A DNA stretch of 46,234 nt from CAWBRT01 sp050015355 (GTDB lineage Bacteria; Acidobacteriota; Terriglobia; Terriglobales; Acidobacteriaceae): NCBI GenBank assembly GCA_050015355.1, contig JBEKBO010000021.1:1-46234 (forward strand), read 5' to 3'. The position numbers and the translations under genes are program-made. Of the stretch, positions 15,245 through 25,100 are shown in pieces (the stretch's first letter is position 1; each line of letters opens with the position of its first letter). The notes under the pieces are model-generated. The model worked only from the letters and a program-made list of their open reading frames with translations, had not been told where the DNA came from and made no database searches.

Positions 15245-16672
15245 ATGCGGCTGAACTTCCATTCAATTTGGCGCGGTGGAGCGGTTTTGTTGGCTGCGCT
15301 TCTCATGACTTGGCCCGCCCTTTGTAACGGCTATCCGCTGTTGTTCCCGGATTCAATGTCGTACATTGCGAGCGGCCCCCCCGTGGCGCGGGCGCTGTTC
15401 CTGCATAATTTCTCGGTCTACTATGGCATGCGGTCGTCCATTTATTCCCTAGGCATTTTGCCATTCCACTGGAGCATAACCCCGTGGCCCATCGTCGCTC
15501 TACACGCCCTGCTGACGGCATATATCATCTGGCTGGTTGTGCGATCGATCCTGCCTCGGTGGACGCTAACACATTACTTCGTGCTTGTCGTGCCGCTCGC
15601 CCTGTTAACCGGCGTGGGCTGGGTCGTCAGCCTGCTCATGCCGGACATCCTGGGCGCCGTGCTGTATCTCTGCATATATCTACTCGTGTTTGCCCCAGAG
15701 ACCCTCTCTCGCGCTGAGCGCCTGACCGTGGTCTCGATTGCCTGGTGGGCGATGGTGTCCCATGTCACGCATTTGATATTGGCTGCCGGGATGTGCGTCT
15801 TGTTGAGTTTGCTGCTGGTTTTTCTGCGCCGCTCGGCGCGCCTGCGATGGAGAGCCGTCGGCGGAGTGGCGATGGTTGTTTTGGCTGCGGTTGCAGCCCA
15901 ATTCGCGCTGCACGCGTATCTGTACGGCAAACCGTCGCTGAATGGCGAGCGGCTGCCGTATCTGACGGCCCGTATCGTTGCCGACGGACCGGGGCGCTGG
16001 TATTTGGAGCGGCATTGCGCGAATGTGAAACTGGCCATGTGCGATTATGTCCATGGTCTCCCCGACAGCCCCGACGACTTTCTCTGGAATGCGAATGGAA
16101 TCTGGCAAAACGCCTCCCATGAGACACAAGATCTAATCCGTCAGCAGGAGACACGCTTCGTCATAGCGACTCTGCGCGCGTATCCACGTGAACAGTTGTT
16201 TATTTCGTTCCGCAGCTTCTGGCGGCAGCTAACGACTTTTGACTTAACTAACGTCCCAAGCACCTGGTTTTTGGAGGCATTAGAGGGGGTGCTGCCGGGC
16301 TCAGGGTCGCATTATTTGCAAAGCCGACAGGCGCAGCGAACTCTACCTGATGAATTCTTTACATCGGTGCAAAAATGGACGGTCATTGCGTCAATCGTTT
16401 TGATGGGCGTTCTTGCACCGTTTGTTTGGCGCTACCTGTCCCCCCGGCTCGTGGGACTCACTGCGGTAATTTTTTTCACGGTCATCGCCAACGCATTTGT
16501 CACTGGCGTGTTGTCGGAGGTCGACGGCCGCTATCAGAGCCGCGTGATCTGGTTACTACCCCTGCTGGCAGGTGCGTTCGTGCTGGAATGGCTCGATCAC
16601 CGTTCTGCCAAGGTCGCCTCTGAGGCGAGCGCGGAGCGAGATTGTTTCTGCGTCGGCGCGACGGATCGCTAA
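15245..16672 (+). CDS. Polytopic membrane protein of unknown function
   Basis: About 475 residues with roughly nine or ten hydrophobic segments. A loop after the first segment holds 'YPLLFPDSMSYI', a 'PDS..Y' pattern like the acidic first loop of GT-C glycosyltransferases. A large soluble loop lies near residues 235-350, and further membrane segments follow at the C-terminus ('VDGRYQSRVIWLLPLLAGAF'). No nucleotide-binding or transport signature is evident, so a lipid-linked glycosyltransferase is only a suggestion. ATG 15245 is preferred because the signal-anchor follows it directly. The frame extends back to 15176 but that part is unlike protein. It converges on the next gene with 25 nt between the stops. 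Confidence 0.72.
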   Translation: MRLNFHSIWRGGAVLLAALLMTWPALCNGYPLLFPDSMSYIASGPPVARALFLHNFSVYYGMRSSIYSLGILPFHWSITPWPIVALHALLTAYIIWLVVRSILPRWTLTHYFVLVVPLALLTGVGWVVSLLMPDILGAVLYLCIYLLVFAPETLSRAERLTVVSIAWWAMVSHVTHLILAAGMCVLLSLLLVFLRRSARLRWRAVGGVAMVVLAAVAAQFALHAYLYGKPSLNGERLPYLTARIVADGPGRWYLERHCANVKLAMCDYVHGLPDSPDDFLWNANGIWQNASHETQDLIRQQETRFVIATLRAYPREQLFISFRSFWRQLTTFDLTNVPSTWFLEALEGVLPGSGSHYLQSRQAQRTLPDEFFTSVQKWTVIASIVLMGVLAPFVWRYLSPRLVGLTAVIFFTVIANAFVTGVLSEVDGRYQSRVIWLLPLLAGAFVLEWLDHRSAKVASEASAERDCFCVGATDR

Positions 16673-16697
16673 AACAGAGAGACATCTTCTAGCGCGG

Positions 16698-18824
16698 CTA
16701 ATTTCCGACTCTCGCAGCCAACTTGGAGTGGTCACCGCAGGCGAAGGCTCGGGCGAATTTATTTGCAACGATCGGGGTTGTTCGCCACACCCAACTTCGA
16801 CGGTCTGCCCAAACATAGTCCAGGTCCGTCGCGACGAGCACATCGATCGACAAGGCGCGACAGACGGAATCCAGGTCCTGAATGGTATTCGGAATTCGAT
16901 AGAGGCTAAAGACACGCCTCATTACTCCCATGCAATCGCGCGGATCACCCCCAAGTTTCACCCCACAGCCGGGCACCGCGGCGACTCGCTGGCGCTCGTT
17001 GTAGAACGAGTGCTCATTCCAATGCAGGGACAGCGGATTCTGCTGGACAATGATGTCCTTCGGCAGCTTCTCATTGATGGTTTCGTAAAGTTCTCGGATG
17101 GCAAACTGCCTTTTACCCAGATTTGCGTCGTCCTCAAGCCAGTCCGGCGCCATCACCTTGCCCTTTTCGACCCCGATGGCATAGGTCCGCAAACAAACAA
17201 CCTGATAAAACGTTCCGATCAATCCGAGAACCAGAAAAGCAACCAACCATGAATGGCGTATCGTCAGCGGACCACTCGTCGGAGCGCAAACGGGTTCATC
17301 CCCAGCTCTGTACAACCAGCGTTCCACCAACGGAATGGCCCAAAGCAGTGTAATGAACTGGAAGGGCAGAAAAGCCCTCCACCCTAAGTCGTTGGGATTC
17401 CCCAGCACGGAAGATTGCATGAAGGTCGCGATGAGCAGGCTCACCAGAATCATCACCCAACTGGCCTTCTCCGCGTCCGAGAGTGGCAGAACCTTACGGC
17501 GGATATCCCGCAACCGGAACAGCGCGACTGCGCCGAACAACCCAAGCTCAAAGAAGTAACTCAAGGGAAGAGCGAACAGGGATACCGCTTGATATGCCAG
17601 AGGGGACTTTACGCCGAAAAGCCGGAGAACGACATCCGCCGTGTAAAACGGCCTGATACCGAACACCGCAAAACCACCCGCCCCGGCTGGAGCCAACAAG
17701 GTCTTCAACAACGGCAGCGCAAGGCAAACAGCAAGCACTCCAGAAAGACTCAGCAAACCCGCCACCGGCCATTTCTGTTCGTGGAGCGTAACCAGCAACC
17801 ACACCGCCATGAATACCGCAAAGGTGAAAGTCACGAAAACGGAAAGCCCACAGGCGGTAGCAAAGGCTGCCCCGGCAATCACAATGGCGATGATTTTGTC
17901 GCGCCATGAAGTGGAGCGGACGTTCCACAGCAGTAAGAATCCCAGCAGGCAAACAACAAGGGCGGAAACGTGATGTGGGTTCCAGAGTACGCTATCCATC
18001 CAGGAGCTGACCTGTTCGTTCCACCACTCCATGTCGCCCTGTATCTGAAGCGGCACAGTCACATATTGTGCGGCAGTGGGGATGATGTCCAACCCGGTGA
18101 CGGCCAATAGAGACATGCCGATCACGGTCTGCCGCCGCAGGTTTGCCAGTCGCCCGAGAAAGAACTTCAAATACAGCGGGATCATCGACATCAATCCGAT
18201 AGCGCACCACGGCGTGGCACCCCACATGGCGTGGAGCGCCCGAATGCCGAACAATCTCACTGGAAGACTGCAAAGAAGCATCCAGAAGTAGTGGTAACGC
18301 AGCGGAACCTCTCGTCCCGGATAGAAGAATGGATTGAATCCCGGCGGGCCTTTCTGCGCCAGTGCTTGCGTGATCGGGACACGAACCCCGTAGTCGATTG
18401 CGGCCACGCTCGAGTACAAGCGATGCTGGATCTGCAGATCGACAAGGCTAAGAAGTACGACCAGGCACCAAGCCGCAACAATTCCAAGCGCAATCCATGT
18501 GTAGCGCGAGACTCGCAGCTCAGACCAGCGAAACCCGCGCGCCTGAAATACCAGGACGACGGGAAAGAGCGCCCAGCAGCACCCGTAGATGAACCATACC
18601 GCACCGACGGAAGCGCTCAACCAAACCAGATAAGTGGCAATCGGGCAGACTGCCAAGGAGAGCGGAGTGCTGAGCAGCACTTGTTCGCAGAACGACCTCC
18701 GCCTGAAATCGAGGACATGCAGCAGCCAGCTCAGCACGTATCCCGGAATGAAAACGAAAAGCGGCATCAGAGCGAAAGCTTGTGCGCTAAGCAGTAAGTC
18801 GGATACCGTGAAGTTAGTGTGCAC
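16698..18824 (-). CDS. Large polytopic membrane protein of unknown function
   Basis: About 708 residues with at least ten strongly hydrophobic segments, starting with 'LMPLFVFIPGYVLSWLLHV'. A long loop has 'PPGFNPFFYPGREVPLRYHY', and a soluble C-terminal part of ~130 residues ends with 'DVLVATDLDYVWADRRSW'. This is the layout of GT-C-like membrane glycosyltransferases or related uncharacterised proteins, and no family signature could be named with certainty. GTG 18824 is chosen because AAGGAG lies 12 nt upstream; the frame itself extends back to 18968. It is convergent with another unassigned membrane protein and divergent from the reductase-hydratase gene. Confidence 0.72.
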   Translation of the reverse strand: MHTNFTVSDLLLSAQAFALMPLFVFIPGYVLSWLLHVLDFRRRSFCEQVLLSTPLSLAVCPIATYLVWLSASVGAVWFIYGCCWALFPVVLVFQARGFRWSELRVSRYTWIALGIVAAWCLVVLLSLVDLQIQHRLYSSVAAIDYGVRVPITQALAQKGPPGFNPFFYPGREVPLRYHYFWMLLCSLPVRLFGIRALHAMWGATPWCAIGLMSMIPLYLKFFLGRLANLRRQTVIGMSLLAVTGLDIIPTAAQYVTVPLQIQGDMEWWNEQVSSWMDSVLWNPHHVSALVVCLLGFLLLWNVRSTSWRDKIIAIVIAGAAFATACGLSVFVTFTFAVFMAVWLLVTLHEQKWPVAGLLSLSGVLAVCLALPLLKTLLAPAGAGGFAVFGIRPFYTADVVLRLFGVKSPLAYQAVSLFALPLSYFFELGLFGAVALFRLRDIRRKVLPLSDAEKASWVMILVSLLIATFMQSSVLGNPNDLGWRAFLPFQFITLLWAIPLVERWLYRAGDEPVCAPTSGPLTIRHSWLVAFLVLGLIGTFYQVVCLRTYAIGVEKGKVMAPDWLEDDANLGKRQFAIRELYETINEKLPKDIIVQQNPLSLHWNEHSFYNERQRVAAVPGCGVKLGGDPRDCMGVMRRVFSLYRIPNTIQDLDSVCRALSIDVLVATDLDYVWADRRSWVWRTTPIVANKFARAFACGDHSKLAARVGN

Positions 18825-19096
18825 GAGCGAACAGAACTCCTTCTGATGCGTCGTTCGGGAACTCCGGATTGAGTTCCAATGTACTACGGAAATACCCCAC
18901 AGCCTAAGTTCAAAACGAATTTCCGCAGACCAGCTTGACGGCAGAGCAGGCGCGCGATCATCATGCACATTTGCATGTCACGGCCACCTCTGCAACCTTG
19001 TGGTTGGTGGTGGAGACACTTCGGTTCGAGGACAACTAGTGTGGGTGAACACGCCACTCGATTCATCGAGCGGATCTTCTGAGCTATGGTGACATT

Positions 19097-21868
19097 ATGA
19101 CCGAGCGCCTTACGACCGAACACCTGAATGCCGATCTGGCGCATAAATGGCCGCTGGGGAGAACGCCAAGGATCTCCTTCCCAATCCCGGAGCGCATGGA
19201 CGCGCTGACAATCCATCGCGATTGCTATGGGCCGCCCGCCGAGGTCATCCGGTTGGAAGAGGTCGCCGTTCCCAAGTTGTATCCCGAGAAAGCGACTCAG
19301 GTTCTGGTCAGCGTTTTGGCGTCGGGACCAAACTTCAACACGAACTTCGCTGCCTTGGGACTCCCGGTGCCGGTGTTTGGGCGCGGGGACAGCGCTACCG
19401 TTCACATTCCCGGCAGTGACGCCCTGGGCATCGTCGTGGATGCCGGTTCGGCGGTGAAGACGATTCGAGTCGGCCAAGCAGTCATCCTGGATTCCTGGAC
19501 TTCGCGAAACATCCGCGGTTACGAGACGCATGATGGCTTCAACGCGCAATTCGTCCTGGTGGAGGAGCAGCGAGCGCTTCCGCTGCCCGCAGCTTTGAGC
19601 AAACACTCGCCCGAGCAACTTGCGGCGCTGCTGCTGACGTATGGCACCGCTTACCGGGCGGTGGTGGAAAGGCTGTCGGTTCGCCCCGGCGACTCGGTTC
19701 TACTCATGGGAGGCGGCAAGGGCACCAGCTTCGCGGGTGCGCAGACCGCCAAGCTGCTCGGCGCTCGGGTTATCCTGCTGGGGTCTAGCCCGGAACTGGG
19801 GCGATCGTTAATCGACCGCGGCATCGCCGACGCCTTCATCGATCGGCGTTCTTTGCCGGCGAATGTTTTTGGGGGCATCTCCCCGGACACTGATCCTGAA
19901 GCCTGGCTGCGACAGACTGAGCCTTTCCGCCATGCTGTTTACTCGGCCAACGCTGGACGGCCCGTGGATAGAATCTTCGAGCACACGGGCGGCCGCAACT
20001 TTCCTCTTTTGGTTTCTGCCCTGGCGGAAGGCGGGACCCTGGCCTTCTTCGGCGCCACCGGCGGTGGGCGCAAAGGAGAATACAAAGAAACATTCTTCTA
20101 TGAGGGCCGGCGCTTCATCCTGGACGCCCGTTGGGTCTGGATGCGCCAGAAGCAGATCATCTTTCGCAAAGCCTCTCCGCGGACGATTTTCTCGGAGATT
20201 CGGCTGCTACCGGGGCGCAAGGGGTTGATCTGGGGAGCCGATGCCTACGCCGTTTCGTTTGTGCAGGCTGCGCTCGAGCGCGGGGCTGACGTGGCGGTGA
20301 TCGCTTCACACACCCGCGAGGCGGAGGGAATTGCCGGGCTGGTTCGGCTGGGCATTCCCGAGTCGCACATTATTGACCGGGACGAACTCGTGCTGCCTGA
20401 GGACATGCCCGACCCACTTACTGAAGACGGTCGAGCGAATCCCGACTACGGGCCCGGCTTCATGAATGCTGCGCGGGCCATTGGGCGCGCGCTCTGGCAG
20501 GTGTTCGGCCCGCAAGTGAGTCCGGATTTCGTGGTGGACCGGCCCGATCAGAGCACCCTCCACTTGAGCACCTTTCTGGCGCGAGACTATGACGAACGCG
20601 ACGAGCAGCCGTGTGGCTGGGTCATCCTCAAGGGGAACTCGAACCTGTCAATTCTCGGCTCCCACATGTATCGAACCGGCCAGGCCCGCGAGGTAATTCG
20701 ACTGCTGACCGAAGGGCGCATCGTCATGGAGCAGGGGGATCTGGAGATCACGACGCTCCAAGGCCTGCCGCAGATCCAGCAAGCAATGCTTGACGGCCGA
20801 ATGACGAAGCCGAAAGGAGTAGCTCTGGTTCAGGCAACGCATGCCGAACACCCCATTGCGGAGTATGAGCGAGCCTATCTGGGCGAGCCACTACGCCTGG
20901 CCAACGAAGGCGAGGGCCGCTACCTGGCAATCGACTGGTGTGACGGTGTGGCGCTCGTCACGTTAGAGCGTCCCGCGACGTTGAACGCCTTGAGCGAGGA
21001 TCTGCTCGCCCAGATCGAAGCGGTGGTCGATGAGGTTGCGAGTACCGGCGCGCTGGATGGGCGGGCAGCGCGCGCGCTGTTGCTGCGGGGTTCGGGCCGC
21101 GCGTTTATGGCAGGAGCCGACATTACAAAGTTCGTGGGCGCAAGCTGCGAAACGATCACTGCCTTGGCCGCAAAGGTGATTGGTGTCTATGTCCGTCTGG
21201 AACTGCTCCGGGTGCCAGTGGTTGCGCTCATAGACGGCTTCGCGCTCGGCGGCGGCAACGAGTTGGCAATGAGCGCTCACTATCGAATCGTCACTGAGAA
21301 CGCTCTGATGGGACAGCCGGAGATCAAGCTTGGCATCATGCCGGGGTATGGAGGCATGCAGCGGCTGCCACGTCTGGTCGGGCCACGGAAGGCGCTCGAG
21401 CTGGTTCTCAATGGAGAACCGGTGGACGGCCACAGGGCTGTCGAGATCGGTCTGGCCGATGCGTTCTGTCCGGCGGCAACGGCTTTGCGAGAGGCTTTCC
21501 GGGTCGCGCGGGAGATGGCAGAGGGCCTGCGCCCCGTCCCGCGCCGCAGTTGGGAAACGATTACCGCAGACCACAAGAAGGAACTCGATGAACTGATGGC
21601 ATTGACGGAAGTTGCCGGCCTGTTGAACATCGCGGCGCCTGACACAACAACCGCCGCAGACCTGATAGCGGCCCGGAGTTATGCCGCTCGAGTGGCACTC
21701 GATGCATTGCAGACGGGCTACAAGCAAGGGTTTGCCGCGGGGCTGAAGAACGATGCCCGGCTCTTCGGGCAGGTGACGAGTTCGCCTTCAGGCCAGCACT
21801 GGGCTGGACGCTTTCTGGAAAAAGACCCTCGCCAGTCGGCCTTATTAACGCTACTGACGCCCCGGTAG
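19097..21868 (+). CDS. Fused enoyl-CoA reductase (MDR) / enoyl-CoA hydratase
   Basis: A 923-residue two-part enzyme. Residues ~33-610 form a zinc-free medium-chain reductase with a GroES-like part, a Rossmann motif 'LLMGGGKGTSFAGAQTAKLL' near 203 and a second Rossmann-like unit 'GLIWGADAYAVSFVQAAL' near 376. Residues ~617-900 form a crotonase domain with oxyanion-hole 'GRAFMAGADITKF' and both usual catalytic glutamates, in 'ALGGGNELAMS' (~721) and 'GQPEIKLGIMPGYGG' (~741). It could dehydrate a 3-hydroxyacyl-CoA and reduce the enoyl-CoA. From memory, both parts resemble the hydratase and reductase domains of propionyl-CoA synthase, but here the acyl-CoA synthetase domain is absent and the order is swapped. 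ATG 19097 and ATG 19196 are both possible starts; neither has a strong ribosome binding site. It stands alone. Confidence 0.85.
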   Translation: MTERLTTEHLNADLAHKWPLGRTPRISFPIPERMDALTIHRDCYGPPAEVIRLEEVAVPKLYPEKATQVLVSVLASGPNFNTNFAALGLPVPVFGRGDSATVHIPGSDALGIVVDAGSAVKTIRVGQAVILDSWTSRNIRGYETHDGFNAQFVLVEEQRALPLPAALSKHSPEQLAALLLTYGTAYRAVVERLSVRPGDSVLLMGGGKGTSFAGAQTAKLLGARVILLGSSPELGRSLIDRGIADAFIDRRSLPANVFGGISPDTDPEAWLRQTEPFRHAVYSANAGRPVDRIFEHTGGRNFPLLVSALAEGGTLAFFGATGGGRKGEYKETFFYEGRRFILDARWVWMRQKQIIFRKASPRTIFSEIRLLPGRKGLIWGADAYAVSFVQAALERGADVAVIASHTREAEGIAGLVRLGIPESHIIDRDELVLPEDMPDPLTEDGRANPDYGPGFMNAARAIGRALWQVFGPQVSPDFVVDRPDQSTLHLSTFLARDYDERDEQPCGWVILKGNSNLSILGSHMYRTGQAREVIRLLTEGRIVMEQGDLEITTLQGLPQIQQAMLDGRMTKPKGVALVQATHAEHPIAEYERAYLGEPLRLANEGEGRYLAIDWCDGVALVTLERPATLNALSEDLLAQIEAVVDEVASTGALDGRAARALLLRGSGRAFMAGADITKFVGASCETITALAAKVIGVYVRLELLRVPVVALIDGFALGGGNELAMSAHYRIVTENALMGQPEIKLGIMPGYGGMQRLPRLVGPRKALELVLNGEPVDGHRAVEIGLADAFCPAATALREAFRVAREMAEGLRPVPRRSWETITADHKKELDELMALTEVAGLLNIAAPDTTTAADLIAARSYAARVALDALQTGYKQGFAAGLKNDARLFGQVTSSPSGQHWAGRFLEKDPRQSALLTLLTPR

Positions 21869-21923
21869 ATTGCTTCGAGGCGCGAATCCCTGCTCGCGTA
21901 GGTATATCCAGACATGTCAGACT

Positions 21924-22083
21924 GTCATGGCGAGCGAAGTCGAGCCACCTTTTGTTTCTGCTGCCGAAAAACAAAGGGTGGCTCCACTCCGCGCCCGAAT
22001 AGCTTCTTGCTTCTCGAGTGCAGTGTCGGGTACGCAGCTCGGCTGCTCCGGCCAGTGGCGCTCGGCGCTCCGGTCGCCATGAC
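21924..22083. repeat. Palindromic intergenic element, TIR type GTCATGGCGAGCG
   Basis: Starts with TGTCATGGCGAGCGAAG and ends with the imperfect inverse CTCCGGTCGCCATGAC. A nested inverted repeat, GCCACCTTTTGTTT / AAACAAAGGGTGGC, lies inside. The ends resemble those of the element at 40892-41079 (TGTCATGCTGAGCGA). It is non-coding, lies between convergent genes, and probably belongs to a dispersed family. Confidence 0.55.
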
Positions 22084-22135
22084 GGACTCTTTGAAATGTG
22101 GATACACCAACAAGGAACTGTCCTAAGCGGCCGTC

Positions 22136-25100
22136 CTACACATTAATCAGTTCCTCGGTTTGAGTTTCAGCTTTCCGCAGAGCCGGTTTTACCTCCCAAT
22201 TCCACTTCCAGATCGCAAAGATCGGCGGATAGACAATCAACTCCATCAGGAACGAGGTGAGGATTCCGCCGATCATCGGGGCCGCGATGCGCTTCATGAC
22301 GTCGGCGCCCGCACCGACCGACCACATGATGGGCAACAGGCCGAACAACATGCAGGCCACCGTCATAACCTTCGGGCGAAGGCGCTTGACCGCGCCATTC
22401 ACGATTGCCTCGCGCAGGTCGTCCCAGTTACGCATCAGTCCTTTCTTCTGCGCCTCGTGATAAGCGAGATCCAGGTAGAGAAGCATGAAGACGGCCGTCT
22501 CGGCGTCAACTCCGAGCAACGCGATCAGCCCGACCCAGACGGCAATGCTCATGTTGTAGCCGAGCAGATACAGGAACCACACGGCGCCGATAGCGGAGAA
22601 CGGAACCGCCAACAGGATGATGAACGTCTTCACCGCCGATCCGGTGTTGAAGTACAACAGCAAAAAAACGATGAAGAGCGTAATCGGCACCACCAGCTTC
22701 AGCCGCTCGCGTACACGCTCCATGTATTCGTACTGGCCGCTCCAGACGAGCTGATATCCGGCTGGCACTTTCACTTTTTCCAGCACGACCCGCTTTGCGT
22801 CACGCACGTAGCTGCCGATGTCGCGTCCGGAAACGTCCACGTAGACATAACCGCTCAGGCGGCCATTTTCGTCGCGAATCATGCCCGGCCCGGTCTTCAT
22901 GCTGATGTCGGCGATCTGTGCCAGCGGAATCTGCGCGCCCGATGGTGTGTTGACCAGCACGCGCTGCAGCGCCCCGACATCGCTGCGGTAATCGCGCATA
23001 TAGCGAACGTTTACGGGATAACGCTCGCGACCTTCAATCGTCGTGCTGACCTGGTCGCCACCGACGGCCGACATCAGCACGTTCTGCGCGTCATCGATGG
23101 TGAGACCATAACGTGCGAGTTGGTCGCGCTTGAGATCGAAATCCAGGAAGTATCCGCCCGCCGTGCGCTCGGCAAAGACGCTGGTCGTCCCCTGGATATC
23201 TTTCAAAGCCTTTTCGATCTCTTCGCCGACTCGTTGAATCTCGCCAAGGTCGGAACCCAGCACCTTGATCCCGAGAGGCGTCCGGATGCCTGTCGTCAAC
23301 ATGTCGATGCGCGCCTTGATGGGCATCGTCCAGGCATTGGCAACGCCGGGCATGGCCAGCGCCTCATTCAAACCGCCCGGGCCGTAAATCAGCTCCTGAG
23401 TGGTCTTGTGATCCGGCCAGAAGCGCCGGAAGAATGGCTGTATGCGCTCGGGCGCCCGCTTCGAGTACCAGCGCTCCCGCTTCGGCCATTCCTCACGCAG
23501 CTTCATCACGATGACGGTTTCCATCATCGAGTAGGGAGCCGGGTCGGTTGCGCTCTCGGCGCGCCCGGCCTTGCCGAACACGCTCTCAACTTCAGGAAAG
23601 CTGCTGATGATTTTGTCTTGCATTTGCAGTAGGCGAGAGGCTTCGGTCACCGATATACCCGGCAGGGTCGTAGGCATGTACAGTAGCGTGCCTTCGTCGA
23701 GCGGCGGCATGAATTCCGAGCCGAGCTTGAAGAACACGGGCACGGTGATCGCCATCGCCAGCACGGCAGCGCCAATCGTCACCCACTTATACTCCAGCAC
23801 GAACTCAACCACAGGGTGATAGATCTTCATCAACGGGCGACTGATCGGATGGTTTTCTTCGCTGTGGATTTTGCCCACAAGGATGGCATTGACAATCTTG
23901 GCCAGCCACTTGGGACGGAACTTGTAGTTGTCCATGTGGGTGAAGAGCAACCGCATCGCCGGGTCGAGCGTAATCGCCAGTACCGCGGCGATGATCATCG
24001 CGAAGTTCTTAGTGAAAGCCAATGGCTTGAACATCCGGCCTTCCTGCGCTTCCAAGGTGAACACCGGCAGGAAGCCAACTGCGATCACCAGCAACGCGAA
24101 GAAGCTTGGTCCGCCCACTTCCTTTACCGCGGAGACGATCACGTTCCGGTAGCTGCCCGGCCGGCCATCCGCTTCCCAGTGCTCCAGTTTCTTGTGCGTC
24201 TGTTCGATCACGACCACGGCGGCGTCCACCATGGCGCCGATGGCGACCGCGATGCCGCCCAGCGACATGATATTGGCGGTCATTCCCGACATCTGTATCG
24301 GGATAAACGCCAGCACGACCGTAATCGGAATCGTAACGATGGGGATGATGGCGCTCGGGAAGTGCCACAAAAAGACCATAATCACCAGGCTCACCATGAT
24401 CAGTTCTTCAATCAAGGTGTGCTTGAGGTTGTTGATCGAGCGGTCGATCAGGTCCGAGCGGTCATAGGTATTTACAATCTTCAACCCCGGCGGTAAGGTC
24501 GGCTGAATATCTCTGATCCTTGCCTTGACGCGCTCGATCACCTTATGAGCGTTCTCGCCAAAGCGCATGATCACGACGCCGCCAACCGCTTCCCCTTTGC
24601 CATTCAGTTCGCCGACGCCGCGGCGCATGTCAGGCCCGAATGTGACAGTCGCCAGATCGCCGACTCGCACTGGCGTGCCGCTCTGCGGATTTACCATGAC
24701 AACGATATTGCGGATGTCGGCGAGCGATTTGATATAGCCCCGTCCGCGCACCATGTACTCGCGGCTGGAAAACTCGACCAGCCTGCCGCCGACATCGTTG
24801 TTCGACTTCTGGATCGCGTCTGACACCAGGTTGATCGGAATCTTGTAGCCGAGCAGTCTGTTGGGATCGATGTTGACCTGGTACTGCCGTACAAATCCGC
24901 CGACCGGCACGACCTCGGCGACTCCAGGAACAGACTGCAACGCATAACGCAGGTACCAATCCTGGTACGAACGCATCTGTTCGAGGCTGTACTGGCCGCT
25001 GGTATCGACCAATGCGTACTGATAGACCCAGCCGACAGCGGTGGCATCTTTTGCCAACTCGACGTTGACCCCTTTGGGCAGCCTCGCAGTCACCGAGTTC

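Noticed and set aside
18825..18968. N-terminal extension of the large membrane protein to ATG 18968
   Set aside because: The extra residues are not protein-like; a GTG with AAGGAG upstream directly precedes the first membrane segment.
22160..23632. 490-codon open frame on the plus strand over cusA
   Set aside because: It is antisense to the RND pump; the translation is rich in Arg/His/Gln/Asp as expected from reverse-reading a GC-rich gene.
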